DNA of 64,000 nucleotides from an uncultured Candidatus Melainabacteria bacterium (GTDB taxonomy: Bacteria > Cyanobacteriota > Vampirovibrionia > Gastranaerophilales > Gastranaerophilaceae). Shown one piece after another: positions 8,436-16,653 of this stretch. The DNA lies in assembly GCA_934754515.1 (NCBI GenBank), contig CAKVIG010000001.1, positions 124,001 to 188,000 of the forward strand. The letters run 5' to 3'. The notes beneath the pieces are model-generated. The model saw nothing but the letters and a program-made list of their open reading frames with translations. It searched no databases and was not told the origin of the DNA. The stretch's first letter is position 1, and every line of letters begins with the position of its first letter. The position numbers and the translations under genes are program-made.

Positions 8436-10301
8436 ATGGACTATCTTAATAATAAATTTGATGTAATCGTAGTTGGAGCAGGACACGCCGGATGTGAAGC
8501 AGCACTTAGTGCAGCACGCTTAGGCTGTAATGTTCTTTTATGCACACTTAATGTTGATAATATAGCACTTCAACCTTGCAATCCTGCTATCGGAGGCCCT
8601 GCTAAATCAACTCTTGTTAGAGAAATTGATGCACTGGGTGGAGTTATGGGTGAAGTTGCAGATGCTACTTACATTCAAATGAAAACGCTTAACTCGTCTA
8701 AAGGCCCTGCTGTAAGAGCTTTAAGAGCACAGTCCGATAAAAAAGAATACACGCAATACATGCGCCATATTATCGAAAACACTGATAATATTTGGGTTAA
8801 ACAAACTTGTATTACAGATTTAAAAGTTAAAGATAAACAAATTGTTGGTGCGATTGATGAATATGGAATTGAATATTCTTGCCGAGCAATAATTTTGACA
8901 ACTGGAACTTCTCTTGAAGGTAAAATGTATGTAGGCTTGCAAGCTTATTCAGGCGGAAGACTTGGAGAGCGCGCTGCAATCGGACTTTCTGCTTCACTTA
9001 GAGAAAATGGAATAATTACAAAGAAGCTCAAAACAGGAACTCCCGCAAGAGTTGATAAAAGAACGATTGATTATTCAAAAATGGACGTTCAACCCGGGGA
9101 TGAAAAATTGAGTTTCTACTCATTCAAACCAAATCGCCCGATTCGTCCGCAAGTTCCTTGTTATTTAACAAGAACTAATGAAGAAACACATGCGATTATT
9201 CGCTCAAACTTGGATAAATCTCCAATGTATCAAGGACTAATTCAAGGCGTTGGTCCTCGTTATTGTCCTTCTATAGAAGATAAAATCGTTAGATTTGCGT
9301 CTAATCCTTCGCACCATATTTTTATTGAGCCTGAAGGATTGAATACCTATGAAGTTTATATTCAAGGTTTTTCAACAAGTTTACCGGCATGCGTTCAGGT
9401 TGAAATGTTGCGTTCACTTCCCGGTTTAGAAAAAGCACACATTATAAAACCTGCTTATGCTGTTGAATACGATTATGTTCCTGCTGTTCAAACAAGACAT
9501 TCTTTGATGTCAAAGGATATTGAAGGTTTATTCTTTGCAGGACAAATTAACGGTACGAGTGGATATGAAGAAGCAGCGGCGCAAGGTTTGATTGCAGGTA
9601 TAAATTCGGTTAAATATTTGAACAATTCTGAACCTTTAGAACTTTCTCGAGCTTCATCTTATACGGGAACTTTGATTGATGATTTGGTTACTAAAGATAT
9701 CCAAGAACCTTACAGAATGCTTACTTCGCGTTCAGAATATCGTTTGCTTTTAAGACAAGATAATGCTGACGCGAGATTAACGGAAATCGGACATCAAATT
9801 GGTTTGATTGATGAAGTGCAATATAAGAGATATTTGGATAAGCAGGCGAATATTGAAAAGGAAATTGCTCGATTAAAAGAAACAAAAATTCCTGCAACAG
9901 AAGACGCTAATGCAATTTTGGCAAAAGTCGGCGAGCATATCGACCGCGGAATGCGCATGGCTGAACTTCTTAAGCGTCCTAATATTAATTACGAAATCTT
10001 TAAAGAAATTGATGAAGAAACTCGTAATCTCGGATTAGGCGAAGATATAACCGATGAAGTAGAAGTTTTGATAAAATATGACGGTTATATAAAACGTCAG
10101 GAACAACAGGTTGAAACTTCTGAAAAATTGGAAAAATACAGAATTCCTGCGAATATTGATTATTCGCAGATTAAACATATTTCAACAGAAACAAAAGAAA
10201 AATTGGAAAAAATTCGTCCTACCAATTTGGCGCAAGCTTCCAGAATTGGTGGTGTTAAACCTGCTGATATTTCAGTATTGATGGTTTTATTAGGAAAATA
10301 G
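8436..10301 (+). CDS. mnmG: tRNA uridine-5-carboxymethylaminomethyl modification enzyme MnmG
   Basis: FAD-dependent partner of MnmE, making the cmnm5U modification at the wobble position of tRNAs. 621 residues, full length. FAD-binding motif GAGHAG at 14-19, the conserved IGGPAKSTLVREIDALGG and GTFLEG-type (TTGTSLEG) segments, the TGTPARVD and RPGYAVEYD-type (KPAYAVEYDYV) motifs, and a C-terminal helical MnmE/tRNA-binding domain. Predicted leaderless. It follows the candidate origin region. Also known as GidA. Confidence 0.98.
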   Translation: MDYLNNKFDVIVVGAGHAGCEAALSAARLGCNVLLCTLNVDNIALQPCNPAIGGPAKSTLVREIDALGGVMGEVADATYIQMKTLNSSKGPAVRALRAQSDKKEYTQYMRHIIENTDNIWVKQTCITDLKVKDKQIVGAIDEYGIEYSCRAIILTTGTSLEGKMYVGLQAYSGGRLGERAAIGLSASLRENGIITKKLKTGTPARVDKRTIDYSKMDVQPGDEKLSFYSFKPNRPIRPQVPCYLTRTNEETHAIIRSNLDKSPMYQGLIQGVGPRYCPSIEDKIVRFASNPSHHIFIEPEGLNTYEVYIQGFSTSLPACVQVEMLRSLPGLEKAHIIKPAYAVEYDYVPAVQTRHSLMSKDIEGLFFAGQINGTSGYEEAAAQGLIAGINSVKYLNNSEPLELSRASSYTGTLIDDLVTKDIQEPYRMLTSRSEYRLLLRQDNADARLTEIGHQIGLIDEVQYKRYLDKQANIEKEIARLKETKIPATEDANAILAKVGEHIDRGMRMAELLKRPNINYEIFKEIDEETRNLGLGEDITDEVEVLIKYDGYIKRQEQQVETSEKLEKYRIPANIDYSQIKHISTETKEKLEKIRPTNLAQASRIGGVKPADISVLMVLLGK

Positions 10302-10303
10302 TA

Positions 10304-10534
10304 TTAAACAATAGTTTTTAGATATTCAATAATATCATTTGATTCATACATTTGTATATTTCTATCATTATCAACTAAAAACGGAACTTGTCTTTTTCCG
10401 CCTAATTTGATTAAAGTTTCTTCATAAGCTTTATCTTTAATATTGATAGGGTTAAATTTTATTTCGTGTTCTTCTAAAAAAGCAAGTACTTTCTTACAAT
10501 ACGGACAAGTTTCTAAAATGTACAAATCTAACAT
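10304..10534 (-). CDS. Glutaredoxin
   Basis: 76 residues, a single thioredoxin-fold glutaredoxin domain. The redox motif CPYC is at 10-13, followed by the cis-Pro segment RQVPFLV near residue 50 and a YESNDIIEYL helix. It reduces disulfides or glutathione-mixed disulfides in the cytoplasm. AGGAGG lies 6 bases upstream of the ATG. It converges with mnmG with only 2 bases between the stops. The specific substrate is unknown. Confidence 0.93.
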   Translation of the reverse strand: MLDLYILETCPYCKKVLAFLEEHEIKFNPINIKDKAYEETLIKLGGKRQVPFLVDNDRNIQMYESNDIIEYLKTIV

Positions 10535-10681
10535 AATACACCTCCTGTATTTTTAGTTTATAATGTTTAAAAAAAATTACTATTGCCTAAATATTCTTGT
10601 CTGATTATTCAATAGAAAAATTTTTTATCTAGCAAATAATTTTTTTAGGAGTTTTTAGTATTTATATAAGGAATTATTTTA

Positions 10682-12073
10682 ATGAGAATATTATCTAATT
10701 TTTCACTAAAACCTATATTAATAACAAAAAATAATACAACAACTCCTATTGAAAAATTTTCACCAATAGAAAAAACAAAAGGTTGTGATACAATTTCCTT
10801 TGGTCGTTCAGCCGGTAATGCAGAAGCTCTCAGAGATTTAATGTCATATAAAATTCCTGATATGTATTCAGGAAAGATTGTTATTGATCCTAAAGTTGTA
10901 GAAAGATTTTTTAAAAATAAATTATTTCAAGGAACAGCGAAAAGTATTGTAAAATTTATATCATCTTATGAATCAAGCTTACATTCTGTTGAAAAAGAAG
11001 TTTTTAATATGATTAAGGCTAAGGCAAAGCAATCGCCTGATAAAAAATTGGATGAAATTATTAGAGAATTGGCTTCTAAATATGATGGAAAATTACGAAA
11101 ATTACAACAGCCTATATTTTCTAAACTGGAAATTATGGCGCAAGATATGCCTTTAGAACAGAGAAAAGAATTTGCCAATTTGATGAATATAGTAAATAAA
11201 AAGTTGGTAAAAGAGCCTGTTCATGTACCTTTTAGTGCAAAAGAATTTAAGTATAAACTTGGCAGAATTGCGGATGAAATTTATTCAAGAAATAATCAGA
11301 ATGAAACCAATATAATGAAGCGTATATTACGTCTTTCACAACAGATTTCTGAACAATCGGAGGATGAATTAAGTTCTCTACAAAATATTAATTCTAAAGC
11401 AAAAAAATATAAAAAAGTCAGAAATAAAAAGAATTTGGTGAAAAAGAGAAGTGACATTCTTAAAAAAATTGAAAGTTTTGTAATGGATTCTGCATTAAAA
11501 GATAATAAAGAACTTGAAACTTTAATAGCTCAAACTCGTGCTAAAATTTATAATATTCCAATAGTTGTAAATTTTAATAGAAAATCTTTTATTCATGATT
11601 TGCAAAAAATAACTAATTCATTAGAAGATAAGAATTTAGCGAAAGAAATGATTAAAACGGCTTCAGTTTTACCAAAATCAAGAGAAAATGTTTCTGCATT
11701 TGTTGTAAAAGCAGCTAATTCATCTTCTGAAAAAATTGCTTATGATTTGTTGCAAGGTTCAATAGGAAGTATTGAACACTTAGTTCCTTTTGCAAATAAA
11801 GGTAAAGATATTATTGAAAATTATGGCATAAGTACTGCTTATTATAATAGTGAGCGCGGTAACAGAAGTATGGAACAGCAACTTTTAAAACATCCTGAAA
11901 CTTACAGAAATTGTCAAAAACAAGTTAATCGTCTTATTGAACTTTGTAATAACGGAACTTTTGCAAAAGTTGGCTTAACAAAATGGTATATAATAAATTT
12001 TGCTAAGAAGATGTTTAAACTTTCGCCACCTGATAATCCGCTTATTTTGGATTTGAGTAAATTAAAAAAATAG
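10682..12073 (+). CDS. DT(I)SFG-motif protein with C-terminal HNH-like domain
   Basis: 463 residues. The N-terminus carries CDTISFGR at 35-42, a form of the D-T-V-x-F-x-G motif seen in other unknown proteins here. The middle (about 60-330) is Lys-rich and helical. Residues about 362-412 read S-I-E-H-L-V-P-F-x-N-K-G-K-D-x-x-x-N, then N-S-E-R-G-N, then H-P-E-T-Y-R-N-C-Q-K, which fits the E-H-x-x-P, G-G-x-D-x-x-x-N and N-x-x-R-G layout of HNH nucleases. Zinc Cys pairs are absent. No signal peptide or immunity-like neighbour is seen. Whether it cleaves DNA is unknown; the HNH reading is by motif only. Confidence 0.6.
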   Translation: MRILSNFSLKPILITKNNTTTPIEKFSPIEKTKGCDTISFGRSAGNAEALRDLMSYKIPDMYSGKIVIDPKVVERFFKNKLFQGTAKSIVKFISSYESSLHSVEKEVFNMIKAKAKQSPDKKLDEIIRELASKYDGKLRKLQQPIFSKLEIMAQDMPLEQRKEFANLMNIVNKKLVKEPVHVPFSAKEFKYKLGRIADEIYSRNNQNETNIMKRILRLSQQISEQSEDELSSLQNINSKAKKYKKVRNKKNLVKKRSDILKKIESFVMDSALKDNKELETLIAQTRAKIYNIPIVVNFNRKSFIHDLQKITNSLEDKNLAKEMIKTASVLPKSRENVSAFVVKAANSSSEKIAYDLLQGSIGSIEHLVPFANKGKDIIENYGISTAYYNSERGNRSMEQQLLKHPETYRNCQKQVNRLIELCNNGTFAKVGLTKWYIINFAKKMFKLSPPDNPLILDLSKLKK

Positions 12074-12091
12074 ATGAATACCTCTGGGCTA

Positions 12092-12120
12092 TTGCTCAAA
12101 TCGGCTTTGTATGATATAAT
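12092..12120 (+). promoter_or_regulatory. Promoter of the S1 gene
   Basis: TTGCTC at 12092-12097 and TATAAT at 12115-12120, spacer 17 bases. A Shine-Dalgarno AAGGAG follows 7-8 bases before the ATG at 12155, so this gene has a normal leader. Confidence 0.6.
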
Positions 12121-12154
12121 GACCACGTGTTTATTATAAAAAAGGAGAATACGA

Positions 12155-13213
12155 ATGGTTCAACAGTATTCAGATTGCGATTTTGAATCGCTTTTAGCAA
12201 AGTACGATTACAATTTTAAACGTGGGGATATCGTAAAAGGTGTGGTTTGTGATTATGAGTCTAATGGTGCTATCGTTGATATCGGTTCAAAAAGTGCTGC
12301 TTTTGTTCCAAGCTATGAAGTTTCATCTGATAAGAATGCAAAAGTTGAAAATGTCTTAGAAAAAAATACCGAATACGAATTTTTGATTACTCAAGATTGT
12401 GATGAAAACGGTAGATTTTTGCTTTCTTACAAAAAAGTTCATCTTGCGCATACTTGGGCAGAACTTGAAAAAGTTAAAGAAGCTGATGAAACAATTTCAG
12501 TTGTTGTTTCTCAAATTGTTAGAGGCGGTGTAGTTGTTGATATTTCAGGTGTTCAAGGCTTCATTCCTCAAGGTCAGCTTTGTGCAAGAGAAACTATTGC
12601 AAATGTTGGCGATAAAATAGATGTTAAGATTTTAACTTTGGATAAAGCTCAAAACAATTTGATTTTATCTAACAGAAAAGTTTATGAATCTAATCTTGCG
12701 GAAACTCGTAAGAGCGTATTTGAGCAAGTAGAAGTCGGTCAAATTGTTAAAGGTGAAGTTGTCAGAATTACAGACTTTGGTGCATTTGTTAATGTAGGCG
12801 GCGTAGACTGTTTACTTCCGCTTTCACAAATTTCTTGGAAATGGGTTGAACATCCGACTGATTTGTTGAAGGTTGGTCAAGAAATCAATGTTGAAATTAT
12901 TGATGTTGATTATAACAAACAAAGAATTAGTTTAAGTTTGAAAAACACTGAGCCTGATCCATGGATTAAAGCGGAAGAAGAGCTTAAAGAAGGTGACGTT
13001 AAAGAAGGTGTAATTACCAGAATTAAACCTTTCGGAGCATTTGTTGAAGTTATGGCAGGTGTAGAAGCTTTACTTCCTCAATCAGCTTTGGCAGAATATC
13101 AAAATGCAAACAATTGTATTTTGAACGCAGGCGATAAGATTAATACAAAGATTGTTAAGTTTAATCCGAAAGATAAACGAATTTCTTTAGGCTTGCCTGG
13201 TGAAGAAAATTAA
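12155..13213 (+). CDS. rpsA: Ribosomal protein S1 (four S1 domains)
   Basis: RNA-binding protein of the 30S subunit that helps place mRNAs lacking strong secondary anchoring. 352 residues with four S1 (OB-fold) domains at about 22-92, 108-175, 193-262 and 278-347; domains 3 and 4 carry the best G-A-F-V-x-V and L-S-L-K/L-G-L-P signatures. It is shorter than the six-domain proteobacterial S1 and close to the short form of cyanobacteria and Firmicutes. AAGGAG precedes the start. It has its own promoter and a palindromic repeat downstream. Confidence 0.9.
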   Translation: MVQQYSDCDFESLLAKYDYNFKRGDIVKGVVCDYESNGAIVDIGSKSAAFVPSYEVSSDKNAKVENVLEKNTEYEFLITQDCDENGRFLLSYKKVHLAHTWAELEKVKEADETISVVVSQIVRGGVVVDISGVQGFIPQGQLCARETIANVGDKIDVKILTLDKAQNNLILSNRKVYESNLAETRKSVFEQVEVGQIVKGEVVRITDFGAFVNVGGVDCLLPLSQISWKWVEHPTDLLKVGQEINVEIIDVDYNKQRISLSLKNTEPDPWIKAEEELKEGDVKEGVITRIKPFGAFVEVMAGVEALLPQSALAEYQNANNCILNAGDKINTKIVKFNPKDKRISLGLPGEEN

Positions 13214-13240
13214 GATAAAAGAAAATAATTATTAATAAGC

Positions 13241-13332
13241 TGGATTGTTTCGGTTCTAACTAACCTCATAATGACGCCAAGTTGCTAGTTTATGCTACGT
13301 CATTTCGAAGGCGATTAGCATGAAGCAATCCA
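13241..13332. repeat. Long imperfect palindrome after rpsA
   Basis: TGGATTGTTTC at 13241 pairs with GAAGCAATCCA ending at 13332, and inside them AATGACG pairs with CGTCATT. A T-run follows on the plus strand, so it may act as the rpsA terminator; its length and nested arms look like a small MITE-type element. Confidence 0.6.
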
Positions 13333-13390
13333 ACTTTTTATTTCCATAAATCTTGAAAATGTAACGAAACCATGTTACAATGAAATCAGA

Positions 13391-13738
13391 ATGAAATACG
13401 AAAAGTTATTTAATGCTGAATATACACTTGAAGCACTGGAACAATTTAAGGCTCTTGATGCAGATAATCAAGACAAGATATTAAGTGCTGTTAAATCATT
13501 TGAAATATTAGGCAAGAAATACAAAAACATTAATGACTTAGGTAATGATTTATACGAAATAAAGCCAAAAGGTGTTAGAGCCTACTTTCAATATGATAAA
13601 GACCGTAGAAAAATAATTATAATTGGTTTTATCACTTTGAAGAAAACGCAGAAAGCACCCAAACGTTATATGAAACAAGCAATTGCCAATATTCGTAAGT
13701 ATAAGGAGTTATTGAACAATGAACAAAATAACAAATGA
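13391..13738 (+). CDS. RelE/Gp49-type toxin
   Basis: 115 residues. The pattern E-x-L-x-x-F-K-x-L-x-x-x-x-Q, then L-Y-E-I-K-P-K-G-V-R-A-Y-F-Q-Y, then I-I-I-I-G-F-x-x-K-K-x-Q-K-A-P is that of the phage-derived Gp49-like/HigB branch of RelE toxins, which cleave mRNA in the ribosome. It lies first in a two-gene unit and overlaps the partner by 20 bases. TACAAT lies 9 bases before the ATG. Toxin-first order is typical of HigBA. Activity is inferred from family only. Confidence 0.75.
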   Translation: MKYEKLFNAEYTLEALEQFKALDADNQDKILSAVKSFEILGKKYKNINDLGNDLYEIKPKGVRAYFQYDKDRRKIIIIGFITLKKTQKAPKRYMKQAIANIRKYKELLNNEQNNK

Positions 13739-13958
13739 TGACTTAATTAATTCACTATCAAAGCAACGTCAAGCAAAGATTAATGCAGAAGTTGAACACA
13801 ATATTGCTAAGTGGGGCGGAGTACGTGAAAACAGCGGTCGTAAGCCTATTAGCGGTAAGGTTCTAAAATTTACTAAGCGTGTAACTGCAGAAGAAGCAAA
13901 ATTTATTGACTATGCACGCAAACATAATATTAATTATAATGACCTAATGGAAGGTTAG
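13719..13958 (+). CDS. Putative antitoxin of the RelE-like pair
   Basis: 79 residues, overlapping the toxin gene by 20 bases. It contains G-G-V-R-E-N-S-G-R-K-P (about 33-43), a basic motif common in small phage and plasmid DNA-binding proteins, followed by a segment F-T-K-R-V-T-A-E-E-A-K-F-I-D-Y-A-R-K that resembles a ribbon-helix-helix-like unit. It is assigned as antitoxin by position and size; the fold is uncertain. Confidence 0.6.
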   Translation: MNKITNDDLINSLSKQRQAKINAEVEHNIAKWGGVRENSGRKPISGKVLKFTKRVTAEEAKFIDYARKHNINYNDLMEG

Positions 13959-13979
13959 GCTATCATATATTTAAAAATA

Positions 13980-14543
13980 TTACTTAATCTGATTAAGCAC
14001 AGCTTCAACACTTTCAGGTGCAAGACCTACAATGTTTTCAAAACTTCCTTCAAATTTATCTAAATAATTTGAAGGAAGTTCTTGTATTCCGTAGCTTCCT
14101 GCTTTATCGAGCGGATTGAATTCATCTATATAATAATGAATCATCTCATCTGTCCATTCGGTAAATCTAACATAACTTGTAGTCGATAAAAGCGCAGCGC
14201 GATTTGTTTTAGTGTTGATTGCGCAAATTGAAGTTACGACTGAATGAGTTGCACCTGATAATTCTTTTAGCATTTCAAAAGCTTCTTCTTTTGAATGCGG
14301 TTTGCCTAAAATTCTGTTATGCAAAACAACGACAGTATCAGCAGCTAAAACTGTTTCACCGTCTTTTACACGTCTTACAACATCAAGACATTTTTGTGTT
14401 GCTAAGTCTTCTATTTTTTCATAAGAAAATATGTTATCTGAAAGTTTTTCATCATAATTTGATGGAATAACTTCAAATTCCAAACCCATATCGGTTAGAA
14501 TTTGTTTTCTGCGTGGTGAATTTGATGCAAGTATTAATTTCAT
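13980..14543 (-). CDS. maf: Maf/YhdE nucleoside triphosphate pyrophosphatase
   Basis: House-cleaning pyrophosphatase that hydrolyses non-canonical or excess dTTP/UTP. About 187 residues from the chosen start. SNSPRRKQIL near the N-terminus, the AADTVVVL strand with its catalytic Asp and the GKPHSKEEA motif are all present, as are AGSYGIQ and F-E-N-I-V-G-L. The frame is open to 14564, but GGAGG lies 5 bases before the ATG at 14543, so MKLILASN is taken as the N-terminus. Single gene, converging with the antitoxin gene. Confidence 0.93.
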   Translation of the reverse strand: MKLILASNSPRRKQILTDMGLEFEVIPSNYDEKLSDNIFSYEKIEDLATQKCLDVVRRVKDGETVLAADTVVVLHNRILGKPHSKEEAFEMLKELSGATHSVVTSICAINTKTNRAALLSTTSYVRFTEWTDEMIHYYIDEFNPLDKAGSYGIQELPSNYLDKFEGSFENIVGLAPESVEAVLNQIK

Positions 14544-14597
14544 AATGACCTCCGGAGCTTGCATAATTTAATAATTGATTAGAAAACTTATTAAATA

Positions 14598-14626
14598 TTG
14601 ACAAAATATTTAAACGAGTTTATAAT
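14598..14626 (+). promoter_or_regulatory. Consensus sigma-70 promoter
   Basis: TTGACA at 14598-14603 and TATAAT at 14621-14626 with exactly 17 bases between: a full consensus promoter for the small gene that starts at 14673. Its position rules out the longer reading of that gene beginning at 14598. Confidence 0.85.
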
Positions 14627-14672
14627 CATTTTGTATTATTTCTCTATGTATTTTACAATAGAAAGGATATGT

Positions 14673-14906
14673 ATGCAAGAAGAATTTTTAGAAAATGAAG
14701 TAAAAGCAGTTAATTTTAAAGACAAAAGAAAAGAGTTAGAAAGCCTTATTACGGTTAATTCTTGTCTTATTGATTTATTAAAAGATGCGTGTGAATTTAA
14801 TATGGAATTAGATTATATTTCTAATATTCATTCGGCTTTATCTGTTATTTCAGAAAAACAAATTGAATCTTTAAAACTTGTAGCAGACTTGAATAATAAT
14901 TTTTAG
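14673..14906 (+). CDS. Small hypothetical protein
   Basis: 77 residues, not recognised. Acidic N-terminus and predicted helices throughout. It is driven by a perfect consensus promoter 50 bases upstream and has AAAGGA 7 bases before the ATG, so it is probably well expressed. No membrane segment. A palindromic repeat that can act as a terminator follows the stop. Confidence 0.7.
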   Translation: MQEEFLENEVKAVNFKDKRKELESLITVNSCLIDLLKDACEFNMELDYISNIHSALSVISEKQIESLKLVADLNNNF

Positions 14907-14911
14907 TTATT

Positions 14912-14930
14912 GTTGGGCTGAAAGCCCAAC
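14912..14930. repeat. Family B palindrome
   Basis: GTTGGGCTGAAAGCCCAAC, followed by CTACTTTTT. An 8-bp stem with a 3-base loop directly after a stop codon and followed by T residues, so it can work as a terminator. Other copies at 22602, 36240, 59219 and 62138. Confidence 0.8.
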
Positions 14931-15057
14931 CTACTTTTTCAATAGAAAATTGTTAAATTCGTTTCACTTATAAATTTTATATTGCAGATAATATTTGAAA
15001 TTAACAATATTTAAAATGAACTAAAAATATGCTAATATTAAGAAAAAAGAGGTTTTT

Positions 15058-16593
15058 ATGTTTAAAGAATTAAGAGATGAGTTTTGCAAGAAATTAGAAA
15101 AAGTTTCTATTGATTTAGAGAAAAAATGTTGGGATTTTTATATAAATTCGACTCCTGAAAATATGCAGAAATACGAGAATGCACAGGATGAGTACTCTAA
15201 ACTTTTTAGAGATAAAAAAACTTATGAGAAATTCCAAAATATAGACAAAACTTCTCTTTCTAAACACGAAGCGAAGCAGCTTAAAAATCTTTTAAAAGAG
15301 TTTGATGAAGAATTGAATACCGGTGAAGAACTTAAAAAACTTCGTCAAAAAGAAAACGAAATTGCTAAAAAATTTAATTCTTATGTTTTGAAAATTGATG
15401 ATAAAGAAATTACAAAAACAGAAGTTACAAAAATTTTGCAAAATGAAGAAAATACTGAAATAAGAAGAAAAGCACATGAAGCTAAAATTGCTTGCGGTGA
15501 TTTGATTGCAGATGATTTGATTGAATTTGTAAAAATGCGTAATGAGTATGCAAAAACAAAAGGTTACGAAAATTATTTTGAATACAAACTAAAAGAAGAT
15601 TATGAAGTTGAAAACGAATTTTTGGAAAAATTAATCAATGAAGTTTATTCAAAAACTCAAAATATAATAAAAGAAATTCAAACGAAAAAACAAAACGATT
15701 TGAAAAAATTCTTTAACGTGGACGAACTAAAAGCTTATCATTACGGGCTTTTGTTGAGTGATAATCCTGAAAAAGGTGTAAATGAAGTTTTAGAAAAAAA
15801 TGACATTACATTTATTTCTAAAAACATGTACAAAAAAATGGGTTATGATGTTGACAAAATGGTGGCAGACGGTCGTTTGACTTTGGATTTGTTTCCAAGA
15901 AAAGGTAAAAATACCCACGGATTTTGTTTTGGTGTAGAAGCAGGAAAAGATTCAAGAATTTTAGCTAATTTAACAAATAATGTTATTAGTTTAGACACTT
16001 TAAACCATGAAATGGGACATTGTGTATATGACCTAGGAATTAATATAGAACTTCCGTTTCTTGACCGCACAGCAGCTTCTCCTGCGGTTACGGAAGCAAT
16101 TGCTATGATGATGGGTGATGTGATAAAACGTGAAAATGTTTTGGCTGAATTTTTGGATAAAGATTTGTTAGAGAAATTTAAAAATTCAGTAAAAGAAGAC
16201 GAAGTTTCTTTTGTTTCAAAAAGTTTGTTGATTATTGATTTTGAACGTGAATTTTATTCTAATCCTGATAAAAATCCTGCAGAACTTTGGAATAATTTGC
16301 GCGGAAAATATTTGAACAGATTTGAAAATCCTGATAATGAGTGGGCGACAATTCCGCATTATTTGTCACATCCGGCTTATTATCAAAATTATTTTAGAGC
16401 GAATTTAATGAAGGCTCAGATTTATAATTATTTAAAATCAAAACTTGGCGATATTACGGAAAATTTTGAGTCTGCAAAATTTATGGATGAAAATATTTTT
16501 GCATTAGGTGCTTCAATAGATGAATACGAATTGATTGAAAAACTTACAGGCAAAGAATTTTCGGCGAATGATTTTATTGTAAGTTTAGGATAA
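15058..16593 (+). CDS. Zinc metallopeptidase, M2/M3 (peptidyl-dipeptidase/oligopeptidase) type
   Basis: 511 residues, mostly helical, no signal peptide, so probably cytoplasmic. The zinc site is L-N-H-E-M-G-H-C-V-Y-D (HExxH near residue 318) with the third ligand in T-E-A-I-A-M-M-M-G-D about 27 residues later. The spacing and the P-A-V-T-E-A-I pattern resemble the ACE (M2) and oligopeptidase F/M3 gluzincins. It probably cleaves short peptides. GAGG lies 5 bases before the ATG and an extended -10 TGCTAATAT lies upstream. Assignment to M2 rather than M3 is uncertain. Confidence 0.85.
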   Translation: MFKELRDEFCKKLEKVSIDLEKKCWDFYINSTPENMQKYENAQDEYSKLFRDKKTYEKFQNIDKTSLSKHEAKQLKNLLKEFDEELNTGEELKKLRQKENEIAKKFNSYVLKIDDKEITKTEVTKILQNEENTEIRRKAHEAKIACGDLIADDLIEFVKMRNEYAKTKGYENYFEYKLKEDYEVENEFLEKLINEVYSKTQNIIKEIQTKKQNDLKKFFNVDELKAYHYGLLLSDNPEKGVNEVLEKNDITFISKNMYKKMGYDVDKMVADGRLTLDLFPRKGKNTHGFCFGVEAGKDSRILANLTNNVISLDTLNHEMGHCVYDLGINIELPFLDRTAASPAVTEAIAMMMGDVIKRENVLAEFLDKDLLEKFKNSVKEDEVSFVSKSLLIIDFEREFYSNPDKNPAELWNNLRGKYLNRFENPDNEWATIPHYLSHPAYYQNYFRANLMKAQIYNYLKSKLGDITENFESAKFMDENIFALGASIDEYELIEKLTGKEFSANDFIVSLG

Positions 16594-16653
16594 AGTAACT
16601 CTTTCATACAATTTTTATTTGATGTAAAATTAAAGCTAATTGGAGAGATCGCT

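Noticed and set aside
13391..13958. Prophage remnant
   Set aside because: The Gp49-like toxin and the GGxRxxSGRK protein have phage-related families, but no other phage gene lies nearby; a toxin-antitoxin pair explains both.
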